A DNA stretch of 64,000 nucleotides from Planctomycetota bacterium (lineage in GTDB: Bacteria; Planctomycetota; UBA8742; UBA2392). Shown one piece after another: positions 35,910 through 43,025 of this stretch (its first letter is position 1; every line of letters begins with the position of its first letter). The translations under genes and the position numbers were made by a program. The notes beneath the pieces were generated by a model. The model was not told the origin of the DNA, did not search any database, and worked only from the letters and a program-made list of their open reading frames with translations. Where the stretch lies: NCBI GenBank assembly GCA_015075515.1, contig JABTUE010000001.1, positions 496,001 through 560,000 on the forward strand. Direction: 5' to 3'.

Positions 35910-36695
35910 TTACTTGTCGGCCAGAAACTTGCGCAGCTCTTCCTTGAACCGCGCCAGGGCCTGGCTGCGGTGACTGACCTGGTTTTTGGTTTCGGCGTCC
36001 AGTTCGCCAAACGTCTTGCCCTTGGGCGGGTACAGAAACAGCGGGTCGTACCCGAACCCGCCGCTGCCGCGGGGCTGGTCCACGATCACGCCCTCCACCG
36101 TTCCGCGCGCCCCGAACAGCAGGCCGTCGGGGCAGGCCAGGGCGATTTCGCACACAAAACGGGCCTTGCGTTTGCCGCCGGGCACACCCTTGAGGTTCTG
36201 CAGCAGCAATTTGTTGTTGGCGGCGTCATCGCCGTGCTTGCCGGCATAGCGTGCCGAAAGCACGCCCGGCGCGCCGTTGAGGGCGTCTACTTCAAGACCG
36301 GAATCATCGGCCATCACCAGCACGTCAAGATTTTTGGGCTTGTTCACGGCCTGCTGGCGCCCGCTGGCGCCGCCGACAGAAACCTTCTTGTGACGGCCGC
36401 TGGTGCGGGCGCGTTCGCCGGCCAGGGCCTCAAAGTCGGTTTCGTCGTCCTGGGCGGTGGACTGGTTGGCAAAGGAAAGCCGGCCCATGGCGGCCAGAAA
36501 ACGGGCCAGTTCCAGCGCCTTTTTGGCGGCGTTGCCGGCAAAGGTTTTGGCCGATTCGTCAATCGGCGGCACGTTGGCAAAGGCACTCAGGGGCACCAGC
36601 TCGATGGTTTCGACATCGGCCAGGATTGCCTTGATTTCCTCGAACTTGTGCCGGTTGCTGGTCCCGACGACAATGCTGTGCTTCTTGCCCGGCAT
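35910..36695 (-). CDS. rdgB: Non-canonical purine NTP pyrophosphatase RdgB/HAM1 with insertion
   Basis: 261 residues against about 200 for the family. It hydrolyses dITP, ITP and XTP to monophosphates and so cleans the nucleotide pool. Conserved parts are VGTSNRHKFEEIKAIL, ESAKTFAGNAAKKALELARF, VMADDSGLEVDALNGAPGVL, SARYAGKHGDDAANNKLLL, GFGYDPLFLYPP and SHRSQALARFKEEL. Between KALELARF (about residue 66) and VMADDSGLE (about 127) there are some 55 extra residues, polar and low-complexity (AQDDETDFEALAGERARTSG and a Lys/Gly/Gln stretch). All catalytic motifs are intact, so it should be active. It follows the sulfur-response genes on the same strand by 61 nt. Confidence 0.9.
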   Translation of the reverse strand: MPGKKHSIVVGTSNRHKFEEIKAILADVETIELVPLSAFANVPPIDESAKTFAGNAAKKALELARFLAAMGRLSFANQSTAQDDETDFEALAGERARTSGRHKKVSVGGASGRQQAVNKPKNLDVLVMADDSGLEVDALNGAPGVLSARYAGKHGDDAANNKLLLQNLKGVPGGKRKARFVCEIALACPDGLLFGARGTVEGVIVDQPRGSGGFGYDPLFLYPPKGKTFGELDAETKNQVSHRSQALARFKEELRKFLADK

Positions 36696-36756
36696 GAAAC
36701 CCCCGCAAGCCCCCAGAACTTTAGGGCCGGCACTTCAGGACGCAAGTGACTGAAGA

Positions 36757-37866
36757 TCAACCGTTGGCCGCGCAGGCTCCGCCGCCGCCGGCGGCGCAGC
36801 TTCCGCCGGTGGCAAACCTGCTGGTGATCACCGCCGGCTCGCCCCCGCCGTCGCACACCATCGGCAGACCGGCCTTCTTCCAGGCCTGCATGCCGCCCTC
36901 CAGCAGGTACCAGCCTTTGTCGCCGGCATGGCGCGCCGTCATCATCACATAGGTTGCGCGCACGCCGCTGCGGCACACGCTGACAATCGGGTGCTTCAGA
37001 CGCGCGATTTCAGGCCAGCGGTCGCGCACCTCCGGCAGCGGCACGTGTACGGCTTCGGCGATCCGCCCGGCCTGCCATTCGTCCATGTAGCGCGAATCCA
37101 GCAGCGTGAAGTCCACGCCCGGCCTGCCCAGTTTGGCCACATCGCGCGGCGCGATGATCTCGGGTTCCGTCAGGCCACGCTCGCTGTTGAACGAAAGAAT
37201 CTCGGCCATGTTCGCAGGCAGTTCGCCTTTCATGGCCAGCATGGCCACAAGGTCGGCTTTGGTGGGCTGCATGAAGGCCTTGTTGGTCTTGCGTTCGCGG
37301 CCAATCGTGCTGCTTTCCTTGCCGTTGTAGTCGTGGCCGGGCCAGACCTCGATGTTGTCGCCCAGGGCCTCGAGCTTGCGGAAGCTGTCAAACAGTTGTT
37401 CGCTGCTGCCGCCCATGAAATCCGTGCGCGCGGCGCCGCCGATGAACAGGGTGTCGCCGGTCAGCACGCGCTTGCCGTCGAAAATCGTCATGCTGTCGGG
37501 CGTGTGGCCGGGCGTGTGGATGAAGCGCAGGCTGGAGCCGCCCAACTGGAGCGTTTCGCCGTCTTTGACCTTCAGGTCCGGCACGCGCGACTTGGTGGCG
37601 GCGCTCATGATCACTTTGGCGCCGCACAGGTTGCGAAAGCGGTCGCCGCCCGAGAGATGGTCGGCGTGGGTGTGGGTATCAATCACGAACCTGAGGGCAA
37701 CGCCGCGCTGTTTGAGAATCGCCTCGTAATCGCGGGTCAGGTCAAAGCGCGGGTCCACCAACGCGGCCTGCCTGCTGGCCTCGTCAATCAGCAGATAGGC
37801 CCGGCAATCGCGGTCAGAGTGCAGCGGAACAAGGGCCGGCGCGGTCTGTGCGGTTTTGGTCGTCAT
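36757..37866 (-). CDS. Persulfide dioxygenase-like MBL protein with rhodanese domain, copy 1
   Basis: 369 residues. The N-terminal metallo-beta-lactamase domain has HTHADH at 65-70 and the ETHE1-type GDTLFIGGAARTDFMGG and WPGHDY motifs, which point to glutathione- or protein-persulfide oxidation to sulfite using one iron. A C-terminal rhodanese domain (about 248-340) has the catalytic Cys298 in CRSGVRA. The last 20 residues are a Gly/Ala/Cys tail with Cys357 and Cys365 (GGSCAAGGGGACAANG). The frame is open far upstream, but ATG 37866 begins the conserved part. A terminator lies between it and the second copy, so it may have its own promoter (a CATAAT box is close to the ATG). Confidence 0.9.
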   Translation of the reverse strand: MTTKTAQTAPALVPLHSDRDCRAYLLIDEASRQAALVDPRFDLTRDYEAILKQRGVALRFVIDTHTHADHLSGGDRFRNLCGAKVIMSAATKSRVPDLKVKDGETLQLGGSSLRFIHTPGHTPDSMTIFDGKRVLTGDTLFIGGAARTDFMGGSSEQLFDSFRKLEALGDNIEVWPGHDYNGKESSTIGRERKTNKAFMQPTKADLVAMLAMKGELPANMAEILSFNSERGLTEPEIIAPRDVAKLGRPGVDFTLLDSRYMDEWQAGRIAEAVHVPLPEVRDRWPEIARLKHPIVSVCRSGVRATYVMMTARHAGDKGWYLLEGGMQAWKKAGLPMVCDGGGEPAVITSRFATGGSCAAGGGGACAANG

Positions 37867-37936
37867 GGCTTCATTATGGGGGCCAACGCCGCCCAGCGCC
37901 AGCGCAAGCCGGGCGGCACGGACGCCCTCGCCCGCG

Positions 37937-37968
37937 AAAAACAGGCAGAGGATGACCTCTGCCTGTTT
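37937..37968 (-). terminator. Rho-independent terminator between the two MBL-rhodanese genes
   Basis: A perfect 13-bp stem (arms 37939-37951 and 37956-37968, 4-nt loop) continues on the minus strand into five T residues. It is 53 nt after the stop of the upstream MBL-rhodanese-DUF2892 gene and should end most of its transcripts. Confidence 0.85.
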
Positions 37969-38020
37969 GGCCGGATGGCAGCAGGGCCGCAAACCTGCCC
38001 GGCAGCAGCCCCTGTTTCGT

Positions 38021-39343
38021 TTATCCTCCCACCGCGCAGCCGCCGCCTTTGGGGGCGCCGCCGGTGCCGCAGGTTCCCGAAGCCGCGCCGCCCACCGCAC
38101 AGCCGCCGGTGGTGCCGCCGCCGGGAGTTGGGGCCATTTTGTTCCAGGGCATACGCATCAGCACCAGCGCCATGCCGCAGAAGCCCGAAACCCCGGCAAA
38201 GGCCAGGCCGGCGCCGACAAAGCCACTCAAGGCGTAAAACCACGGGTTCGCAAACGTTCCCAGCAGCACGCCCGCCAGCACCAGCAGCCCGGCGCCGATC
38301 TGAACCTGGCGCATGATGCTGAGCACGCGCCGACCTTTGGTGTAGGGCAGCCCGGCCTTGACCCAGCCCTGCATGCCGCCGTCGAGGATGCGGTAGTCGG
38401 TGACGCCCCTGCGTTGCAGGATCTGGGCCGCCATCAGGGCGCGGTTGCCGCTCTGGCACACCAGCACCAGCCTGCCCTTGGCGCTGCGCAGTTCGCCAAC
38501 CCGCTTGTCGAGTTCCTCCAGCGGGATGTTCCAGGCCCCGTCCAGCCGGTCGCCGGTGAACTCAAGGGCGCTGCGCACGTCAAGCAACTGCACGGCGTGG
38601 GGCTCGCGCATCAGGTCGTGCAGGGTGCGGGCGTCCACGTGGGCGCCGGGGGCCGAACCCTTGCGGTTGAAGGTGATGATTTCGGCCATGCCCTGGGGCA
38701 GCGGTCCGCGGACAGAGAGTTTTTCGACCACGGCCTCGCGGCCGCCGGCGGAGTAAATGAGATTGTGGGCGCGTTCCTTGCCCAGGGTGCTGTGGCTGCG
38801 GCCGGCGTAGTCGTGGCCGGGCCAGACAACGGTGTCGTCGGCAAAACGGGCGAACTTCTGGAAGCTGTCGAACAGTTCGCCGGCGTCGCCGCCCATGAAA
38901 TCGGTGCGGCCGCTGCCGCCGATCAGCATGGTGTCGCCGGTGAACAGGTGGCCGTCCAGGGCGATGCTGAGCGAATCGGGGGTGTGGCCGGGGCTGGCAA
39001 TGATTTCAAGTTCGAGTTCACCCAGGTTCAGTTTCTGGCCGTCGTTCAGGGGCGTGTCGGCGGCCTCGACCAGCGTGCCGGCAAGCATGGCGTAGCGCGC
39101 GCCGGTCAGGCGCTTGAGTTCCGCCGCGCCACTGAGGTGATCGGCGTGGGTGTGGGTGTCAATCACGTATTCCAGCGTGAAACCTTCGCGCTTGAGCAGC
39201 GTGATGTATTCGTCCACCTGGTCGTGGCGCGGGTCAATGATCGCGGCCTTGCGGGCGGCGGGGTCGGCGATCACGTAGCCCAGGCAGCCTTCGCCCTGGC
39301 GGGTGACCTGCCTGAGAAAGGGTTTGACGGTTGTGGCGTGCAT
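38021..39343 (-). CDS. MBL persulfide dioxygenase-rhodanese-DUF2892 membrane fusion, copy 2
   Basis: 440 residues. MBL domain with HTHADH at 64-69 and GDTMLIGGSGRTDFMGG; rhodanese domain (about 240-340) with Cys296 in CQSGNRA; then a DUF2892 segment (about 345-402) with a hydrophobic hairpin (AGLLVLAGVLLGTF, GFVGAGLAFAGVSGFCGMAL) as in the membrane rhodanese YgaP; finally a 35-residue Gly-rich tail with Cys415, Cys425 and Cys436. The MBL part oxidises persulfide and the rhodanese moves sulfane sulfur, here tied to the inner membrane. ATG 39343 has AAGGAGA upstream. Transcription starts from the palindromic promoter shared with arsR. Confidence 0.9.
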   Translation of the reverse strand: MHATTVKPFLRQVTRQGEGCLGYVIADPAARKAAIIDPRHDQVDEYITLLKREGFTLEYVIDTHTHADHLSGAAELKRLTGARYAMLAGTLVEAADTPLNDGQKLNLGELELEIIASPGHTPDSLSIALDGHLFTGDTMLIGGSGRTDFMGGDAGELFDSFQKFARFADDTVVWPGHDYAGRSHSTLGKERAHNLIYSAGGREAVVEKLSVRGPLPQGMAEIITFNRKGSAPGAHVDARTLHDLMREPHAVQLLDVRSALEFTGDRLDGAWNIPLEELDKRVGELRSAKGRLVLVCQSGNRALMAAQILQRRGVTDYRILDGGMQGWVKAGLPYTKGRRVLSIMRQVQIGAGLLVLAGVLLGTFANPWFYALSGFVGAGLAFAGVSGFCGMALVLMRMPWNKMAPTPGGGTTGGCAVGGAASGTCGTGGAPKGGGCAVGG

Positions 39344-39385
39344 GACGGTCTCCTTGGTTGTGTCCGGTTTCCAAACACCCGTTTG

Positions 39386-39419
39386 CTTGACTATATTCCG
39401 ACATAGTTATATAGTCAAG
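39386..39419. promoter_or_regulatory. Palindromic divergent promoter and likely ArsR operator
   Basis: An 11-bp perfect inverted repeat (CTTGACTATAT at 39386-39396, ATATAGTCAAG at 39409-39419, 12-nt spacer). On each strand the same palindrome reads TTGACT, 17 nt, TATAGT, a near-consensus sigma70 promoter, so two identical promoters point outward from the same 34 bp. Starts would fall near 39422 (arsR, plus) and 39383 (MBL-DUF2892, minus). One ArsR dimer on the repeat would cover both -35 and -10 elements of both promoters. The geometry is seen directly; repressor binding is inferred. Confidence 0.75.
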
Positions 39420-39474
39420 TGTGTTCTTGCGGGAAAGGGCAAGTCACGCCAGACTGCCTGAAACGGAGACCCCC

Positions 39475-39813
39475 ATGCCGCGCAAACCGAAAATGAAGAA
39501 CCTCAGCCCCGCCGCGCTGGACATGATTGCCGCGCGCTTTCGCGTGCTGAGCGACCCCTCGCGCCTGGCGCTGCTGCACGCCCTGATGGAAGGCGAGCGC
39601 AACGTCGCCCAGCTGGTCGAACACACCGGCCTGTCCCAGGCCAACGCCAGCAAGCACCTGTCGCAGCTTGCCGAGGCCGGCTTTCTCGCCCGCCGCAAGG
39701 ACGGCCTGTTCACGTGGTACGGCGTGGCCGATCCTGGCGTGTTTGAACTGTGTGACCTGATGTGCGGCAGCATCGCGCGCAAGCTGGGGCGTGATTTGCA
39801 GGAGATCGCGTAA
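39475..39813 (+). CDS. ArsR-family winged-helix repressor
   Basis: 112 residues. The HTH is RNVAQLVEHTGLSQANASKH followed by the LAEAGFLARRKDGLFTWYGV wing. The neighbours (persulfide dioxygenase fusions, SulP transporter) recall BigR/SqrR/YgaV, the persulfide-sensing ArsR group. BigR and SqrR use two distant cysteines. Here the first position is His35 (LLHALMEG) and the only cysteines are Cys93 and Cys97 (CDLMC) near the C-terminus, so sensing would differ. ATG 39475 with GGAG is preferred to GTG 39421, which sits at the transcription start. Its stop overlaps the sulP ATG by 1 nt (TAATG). Confidence 0.9.
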   Translation: MPRKPKMKNLSPAALDMIAARFRVLSDPSRLALLHALMEGERNVAQLVEHTGLSQANASKHLSQLAEAGFLARRKDGLFTWYGVADPGVFELCDLMCGSIARKLGRDLQEIA

Positions 39814-41555
39814 TGAAACTCGCGCGCCACATTCCGCTGATTGGCCACCTGCGCGGCTACACCCGCGCCGATGCCGCCGGCGACGGCGTGGCCGCGCTGG
39901 TGGTGACGCTGATGCTGATTCCGCAGAGCCTGGCCTACGCGCTGCTGGCGGGTCTGCCGGCGCAGTACGGCCTGTACGCGAGTATTCTGCCGCTGGCGGT
40001 GTACGGGGTTCTGGGTTCCAGCCGCGTGCTGAGTGTGGGGCCGGTGGCGGTGCTGGCGCTGATGACGGCGTCGGCGCTGCAGCCGCTGGCCGCGCCGGGC
40101 AGCCCCGAATACGCGGGGCTGGCCATGCTGCTGGCGGCGCTGGTGGGGGTGATTTCGCTGGCGCTGGGTCTTTTGCGCGCCGGGTTTGTGGCCAGCCTTT
40201 TGAGCCACCCGGTGGTGGCAGGGTTCATCACCGGTTCCAGCCTGGTGATTATTCTCAGCCAGTTGAAGCATGTACTGGGCCTGCGCGTGGCCGACGGCCA
40301 CTTTCCGTGGCAGACGGCCGCCAACCTGTTGGCCGCGCTGCCGCAGACGCACCTGTGGACGCTGCTGGCGGCGGCGCTTGCCGTGACACTGCTGGTGCTG
40401 GCGCGGGCGCCGCTGCGCAATCTGCTGCGGCGCACCGGCCTGCGCGAGAACACGGCGCTGCTGCTGTCGCGGCTGGCGCCGGCGCTGGTTGTCGGTCTTT
40501 CCATGCTGGCAGCCGGTCTGTTCGGGCTGGATTCGGCCTTGGGCCTGCGCGTGGTGGGCGAGTTCCCCGCCGGGCTGCCCGGGTTGGCCCTGCCCGCTTT
40601 GGACTGGGGCGCGATCGGCAGCCTGCTGCCCGCGGCGCTGGCGATCGGGCTGGTCGGTTATGTCGAAAGCGTTTCCGTGGGCCGCACCCTGGGCGCGCGC
40701 AGGGGCCAGCGCATTGACCCCAACCAGGAACTGGCGGCACTGGGCGCGGCCAACCTGGCCGGGGCCGTCAGCGGCGGCTTTCCGGTCAGCGGCGGTTTCT
40801 CGCGCAGCGTGGTGAACCACGACGCCGGGGCACGCACCGGGCTGGCAAGCCTGCTGGCGGCGGGTCTGATCGCGCTGGTGGCTTTGCTGGCCGCGCGCTG
40901 GTTTGCGTTTCTGCCCCAGGCGGTGCTGGCCGCCACGGTGATTGTGGCCGTCAGCACGCTGGTTGACCTGCGCGAGCTGCAGCGCCTGTGGCGCTTTCGC
41001 CGCGCCGAGGGCACGCTGATGGCGCTGACCATTCTGGCCGTGCTGGCGCTGGGCGTTGAATGGGGCGTGGCCGCGGGCGTGGTGCTGTCGCTGGCCGCGT
41101 TTCTGGCCCGCGCCAGCCGCCCGCACCTGGCCGTGGTGGGCCGCGTGGCCGGCACCGAACACTTCCGCAACGTCAAGCGCCATAACGTCCAGACCTGGCC
41201 CAGCCTGCTGCTGGTGCGCGTGGACGAAAACCTGTTCTTTGCCAACGCCCAGTTCGTCGAAGACGCCCTCCATGCCGAACTGGCCGACCACCCCGCGGCA
41301 AGACACCTGGTGCTGATCGCAAGCGGCGTCAACGGCATTGACGCCAGCGGCCTGCACGCGCTGGGCGAACTGCGGCGCGGGTTGGCCTCGCGCGGCGTGA
41401 CCTTGCACCTGGCCGAGGTAAAGGGGCCGGTGATGGACGCGCTTTCCAGGGCCGGCTTTGAGCGCGAACTCGCCCCAGGCCGGGTGTTTCTGAGCACCCA
41501 CCAGGCCGTGCTGGCGTTGCAGGGCGACCCCGGGCGCGAATCGGCGGCGGCGTGA
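39813..41555 (+). CDS. SulP-family anion transporter with STAS domain
   Basis: 580 residues. A dozen or so hydrophobic segments carry the SulP motif (GVAALVVTLMLIPQSLAYAL, then AGLPAQYGLYASILPLAVY), followed by a cytoplasmic STAS domain from about 440 (LLVRVDENLFFANAQFVEDA, then LVLIASGVNGIDASGLHALG). SulP proteins move sulfate, bicarbonate or other anions. Co-transcription with an ArsR regulator and opposite persulfide-oxidising enzymes suggests sulfite/sulfate traffic here, possibly export of the oxidised product. Direction and substrate are inferences. Translation is coupled to arsR by the TAATG overlap. Confidence 0.9.
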   Translation: MKLARHIPLIGHLRGYTRADAAGDGVAALVVTLMLIPQSLAYALLAGLPAQYGLYASILPLAVYGVLGSSRVLSVGPVAVLALMTASALQPLAAPGSPEYAGLAMLLAALVGVISLALGLLRAGFVASLLSHPVVAGFITGSSLVIILSQLKHVLGLRVADGHFPWQTAANLLAALPQTHLWTLLAAALAVTLLVLARAPLRNLLRRTGLRENTALLLSRLAPALVVGLSMLAAGLFGLDSALGLRVVGEFPAGLPGLALPALDWGAIGSLLPAALAIGLVGYVESVSVGRTLGARRGQRIDPNQELAALGAANLAGAVSGGFPVSGGFSRSVVNHDAGARTGLASLLAAGLIALVALLAARWFAFLPQAVLAATVIVAVSTLVDLRELQRLWRFRRAEGTLMALTILAVLALGVEWGVAAGVVLSLAAFLARASRPHLAVVGRVAGTEHFRNVKRHNVQTWPSLLLVRVDENLFFANAQFVEDALHAELADHPAARHLVLIASGVNGIDASGLHALGELRRGLASRGVTLHLAEVKGPVMDALSRAGFERELAPGRVFLSTHQAVLALQGDPGRESAAA

Positions 41556-41691
41556 GGGCGGCAATGTCATGGGTTTGTCTTTTTCGGAGAACGGGGCCGA
41601 AGCGGTTGCAAGGCAACGCACCGGCCGCGTCGCCGGGGCTGCGCGAAGGCAAATGACAGAGTCGGAGCAGGTGTGAAAAAACACGCCCCGG

Positions 41692-41709
41692 GCAGGCCGC
41701 ACGGCCTGC
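41692..41709 (-). terminator. Weak terminator-like hairpin between sulP and the unknown gene
   Basis: GCAGGCC and GGCCTGC form a 7-bp stem with loop GCAC. Read on the minus strand a run of six T follows, but only 9 nt after the stem. The 211-nt region (41556-41766) between these convergent genes holds no other clear feature. Confidence 0.35.
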
Positions 41710-41766
41710 ACCCGAAACACCGCACCACAAACCCGGCGCCCGGAACTCGCGGCGCCAGCTTCCAAC

Positions 41767-42417
41767 CTACGCCACCGGCAACAGCGCGTGCAGCTTTTGC
41801 CGCAACTGGCTGATCGTGAACCGGCCTGACCGCGCCAGGCGCTTGAACTCCTCGCGCTGGGTCGGCGGTACTTTGTGGCGGATCAGCGCGTGCAGCATCG
41901 GCTTGAGGCGCTTGCCCGTGACGACAACCGGCTGTTCGGATTCGGGCGCCGGTTCAGGCTGTGCCTGGGCCGCCGGCGCGGCTTCGGGCGCGGGCAGAGG
42001 CCCGGCGGCGGGTTCGGCGGCCTGGGGTTGCTCAAACGCGGGCTGGGGTTCGTCGGAGTCGCAGGGGTCATCCACACGCGGCAGACGGCGGCCGGTGCGC
42101 AGAAAAATCGCGCTGGCGGCAAAGTAGGCGGCGCGGTCGCGGCTGACCTGCACCAGTTTCTGCACGCGCTGCATCTGGTTGGACAGGCTTTTGAGTTCCG
42201 CCAGCCCGGGCGGTTTTTCGCCGTCCAGCGGCTCGACTTTGGCGCCGGGCACAAACTCGCCGACCATGCGCTCCATCACGCCCAGCATGGTTTCGAACTG
42301 GGTGACGAAGTGTTCGTCCAGCCACTGGCGCGACAGCCGCAGCATCTCGTCGCGGTAAGGCCCCGGGGGCAGCAGCAGCATGCGGTCGTAGTACGACAGT
42401 TTCAGTTTTGTGGTCAT
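41767..42417 (-). CDS. Conserved-looking protein of unknown function after mreD
   Basis: 216 residues from ATG 42417, chosen over an upstream ATG (42438) because GGAGG lies 6 nt before it. The N-terminal 110 residues are helical and charged (YYDRMLLLPPGPYRDEMLRL, then VTQFETMLGVMERMVGEFV). A Pro/Ala/Glu-rich linker (about 125-162) leads to a 50-residue basic C-terminal domain (LKPMLHALIRHKVPPTQREE, then FKRLARSGRFTISQLRQKLH). No family was recognised and no TM or signal is present. Its position 50 nt after mreD and on the same strand may link it to cell-shape functions. Confidence 0.6.
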   Translation of the reverse strand: MTTKLKLSYYDRMLLLPPGPYRDEMLRLSRQWLDEHFVTQFETMLGVMERMVGEFVPGAKVEPLDGEKPPGLAELKSLSNQMQRVQKLVQVSRDRAAYFAASAIFLRTGRRLPRVDDPCDSDEPQPAFEQPQAAEPAAGPLPAPEAAPAAQAQPEPAPESEQPVVVTGKRLKPMLHALIRHKVPPTQREEFKRLARSGRFTISQLRQKLHALLPVA

Positions 42418-42467
42418 GTTCGCCTCCGGGATCAGCATACCCGGTCATGCGACATGAACCGGCGGCA

Positions 42468-43025
42468 TCAGAAGTTGAAAAAGCCGCCCTGGCTGCGCAC
42501 ATAGCCCAGCCGCGCCAGAACCCAGTGCAGCAGCGGAAACACCGCAATCGCAAACGGCGCCGTGACCGCCGCCGTTGCCGCCGCGCGGCCCAGCGCGGCG
42601 TTCCAGCCCACGCCCGCGCCGCCGGCCGCCAGCAGAAAGTGACAGCCGGCGTTGACGGCAAACACGCCGCCAAAGGCCAGCAGCGGCGCCACCAGCGGGC
42701 TGTCGGGGTCAAGTTTGGTCCGGGCGCGGCTGGCGGCCTTGTGCAGCAGACTGTACAGCACCGCGTAAACGCCCAGCAGGCCCAGGCTGAAAAAGTCGCG
42801 CACCAGACCCAGCACCAGGCTGGGCCAGTAGCGACCCTGGCGGCTGGCATACAGTCCCACGTACAGGGCAAACAGGGTGAACAGGTCAGGCGTGTATTCG
42901 CCCAGGTTCAGCCTCGGCAGAGCCAGCGCGTGCAGCGCCGAAAGCCCAAGCCCCGCGGCCAGCAGCAGGCGCCAGCGCGCGCGCGGCGCCACGGTGCGTT
43001 CCAGAAACGCGCGCGCGGCGTTCAT
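42468..43025 (-). CDS. mreD: Rod-shape protein MreD
   Basis: 185 residues with four to six TM segments (LLLAAGLGLSALHALALPRL, YTPDLFTLFALYVGLYASRQ, SLVLGLVRDFFSLGLLGVYA, and two later ones). LVLGLVRDFFSLGLLGVYA is the diagnostic MreD motif (GLxxDxxSxxxLG). MreD is an inner-membrane member of the elongasome that works with MreC. Its ATG overlaps the mreC stop (ATGA). Identity rests on this motif and on the mreBCD order, as MreD sequences diverge quickly. Confidence 0.9.
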   Translation of the reverse strand: MNAARAFLERTVAPRARWRLLLAAGLGLSALHALALPRLNLGEYTPDLFTLFALYVGLYASRQGRYWPSLVLGLVRDFFSLGLLGVYAVLYSLLHKAASRARTKLDPDSPLVAPLLAFGGVFAVNAGCHFLLAAGGAGVGWNAALGRAAATAAVTAPFAIAVFPLLHWVLARLGYVRSQGGFFNF

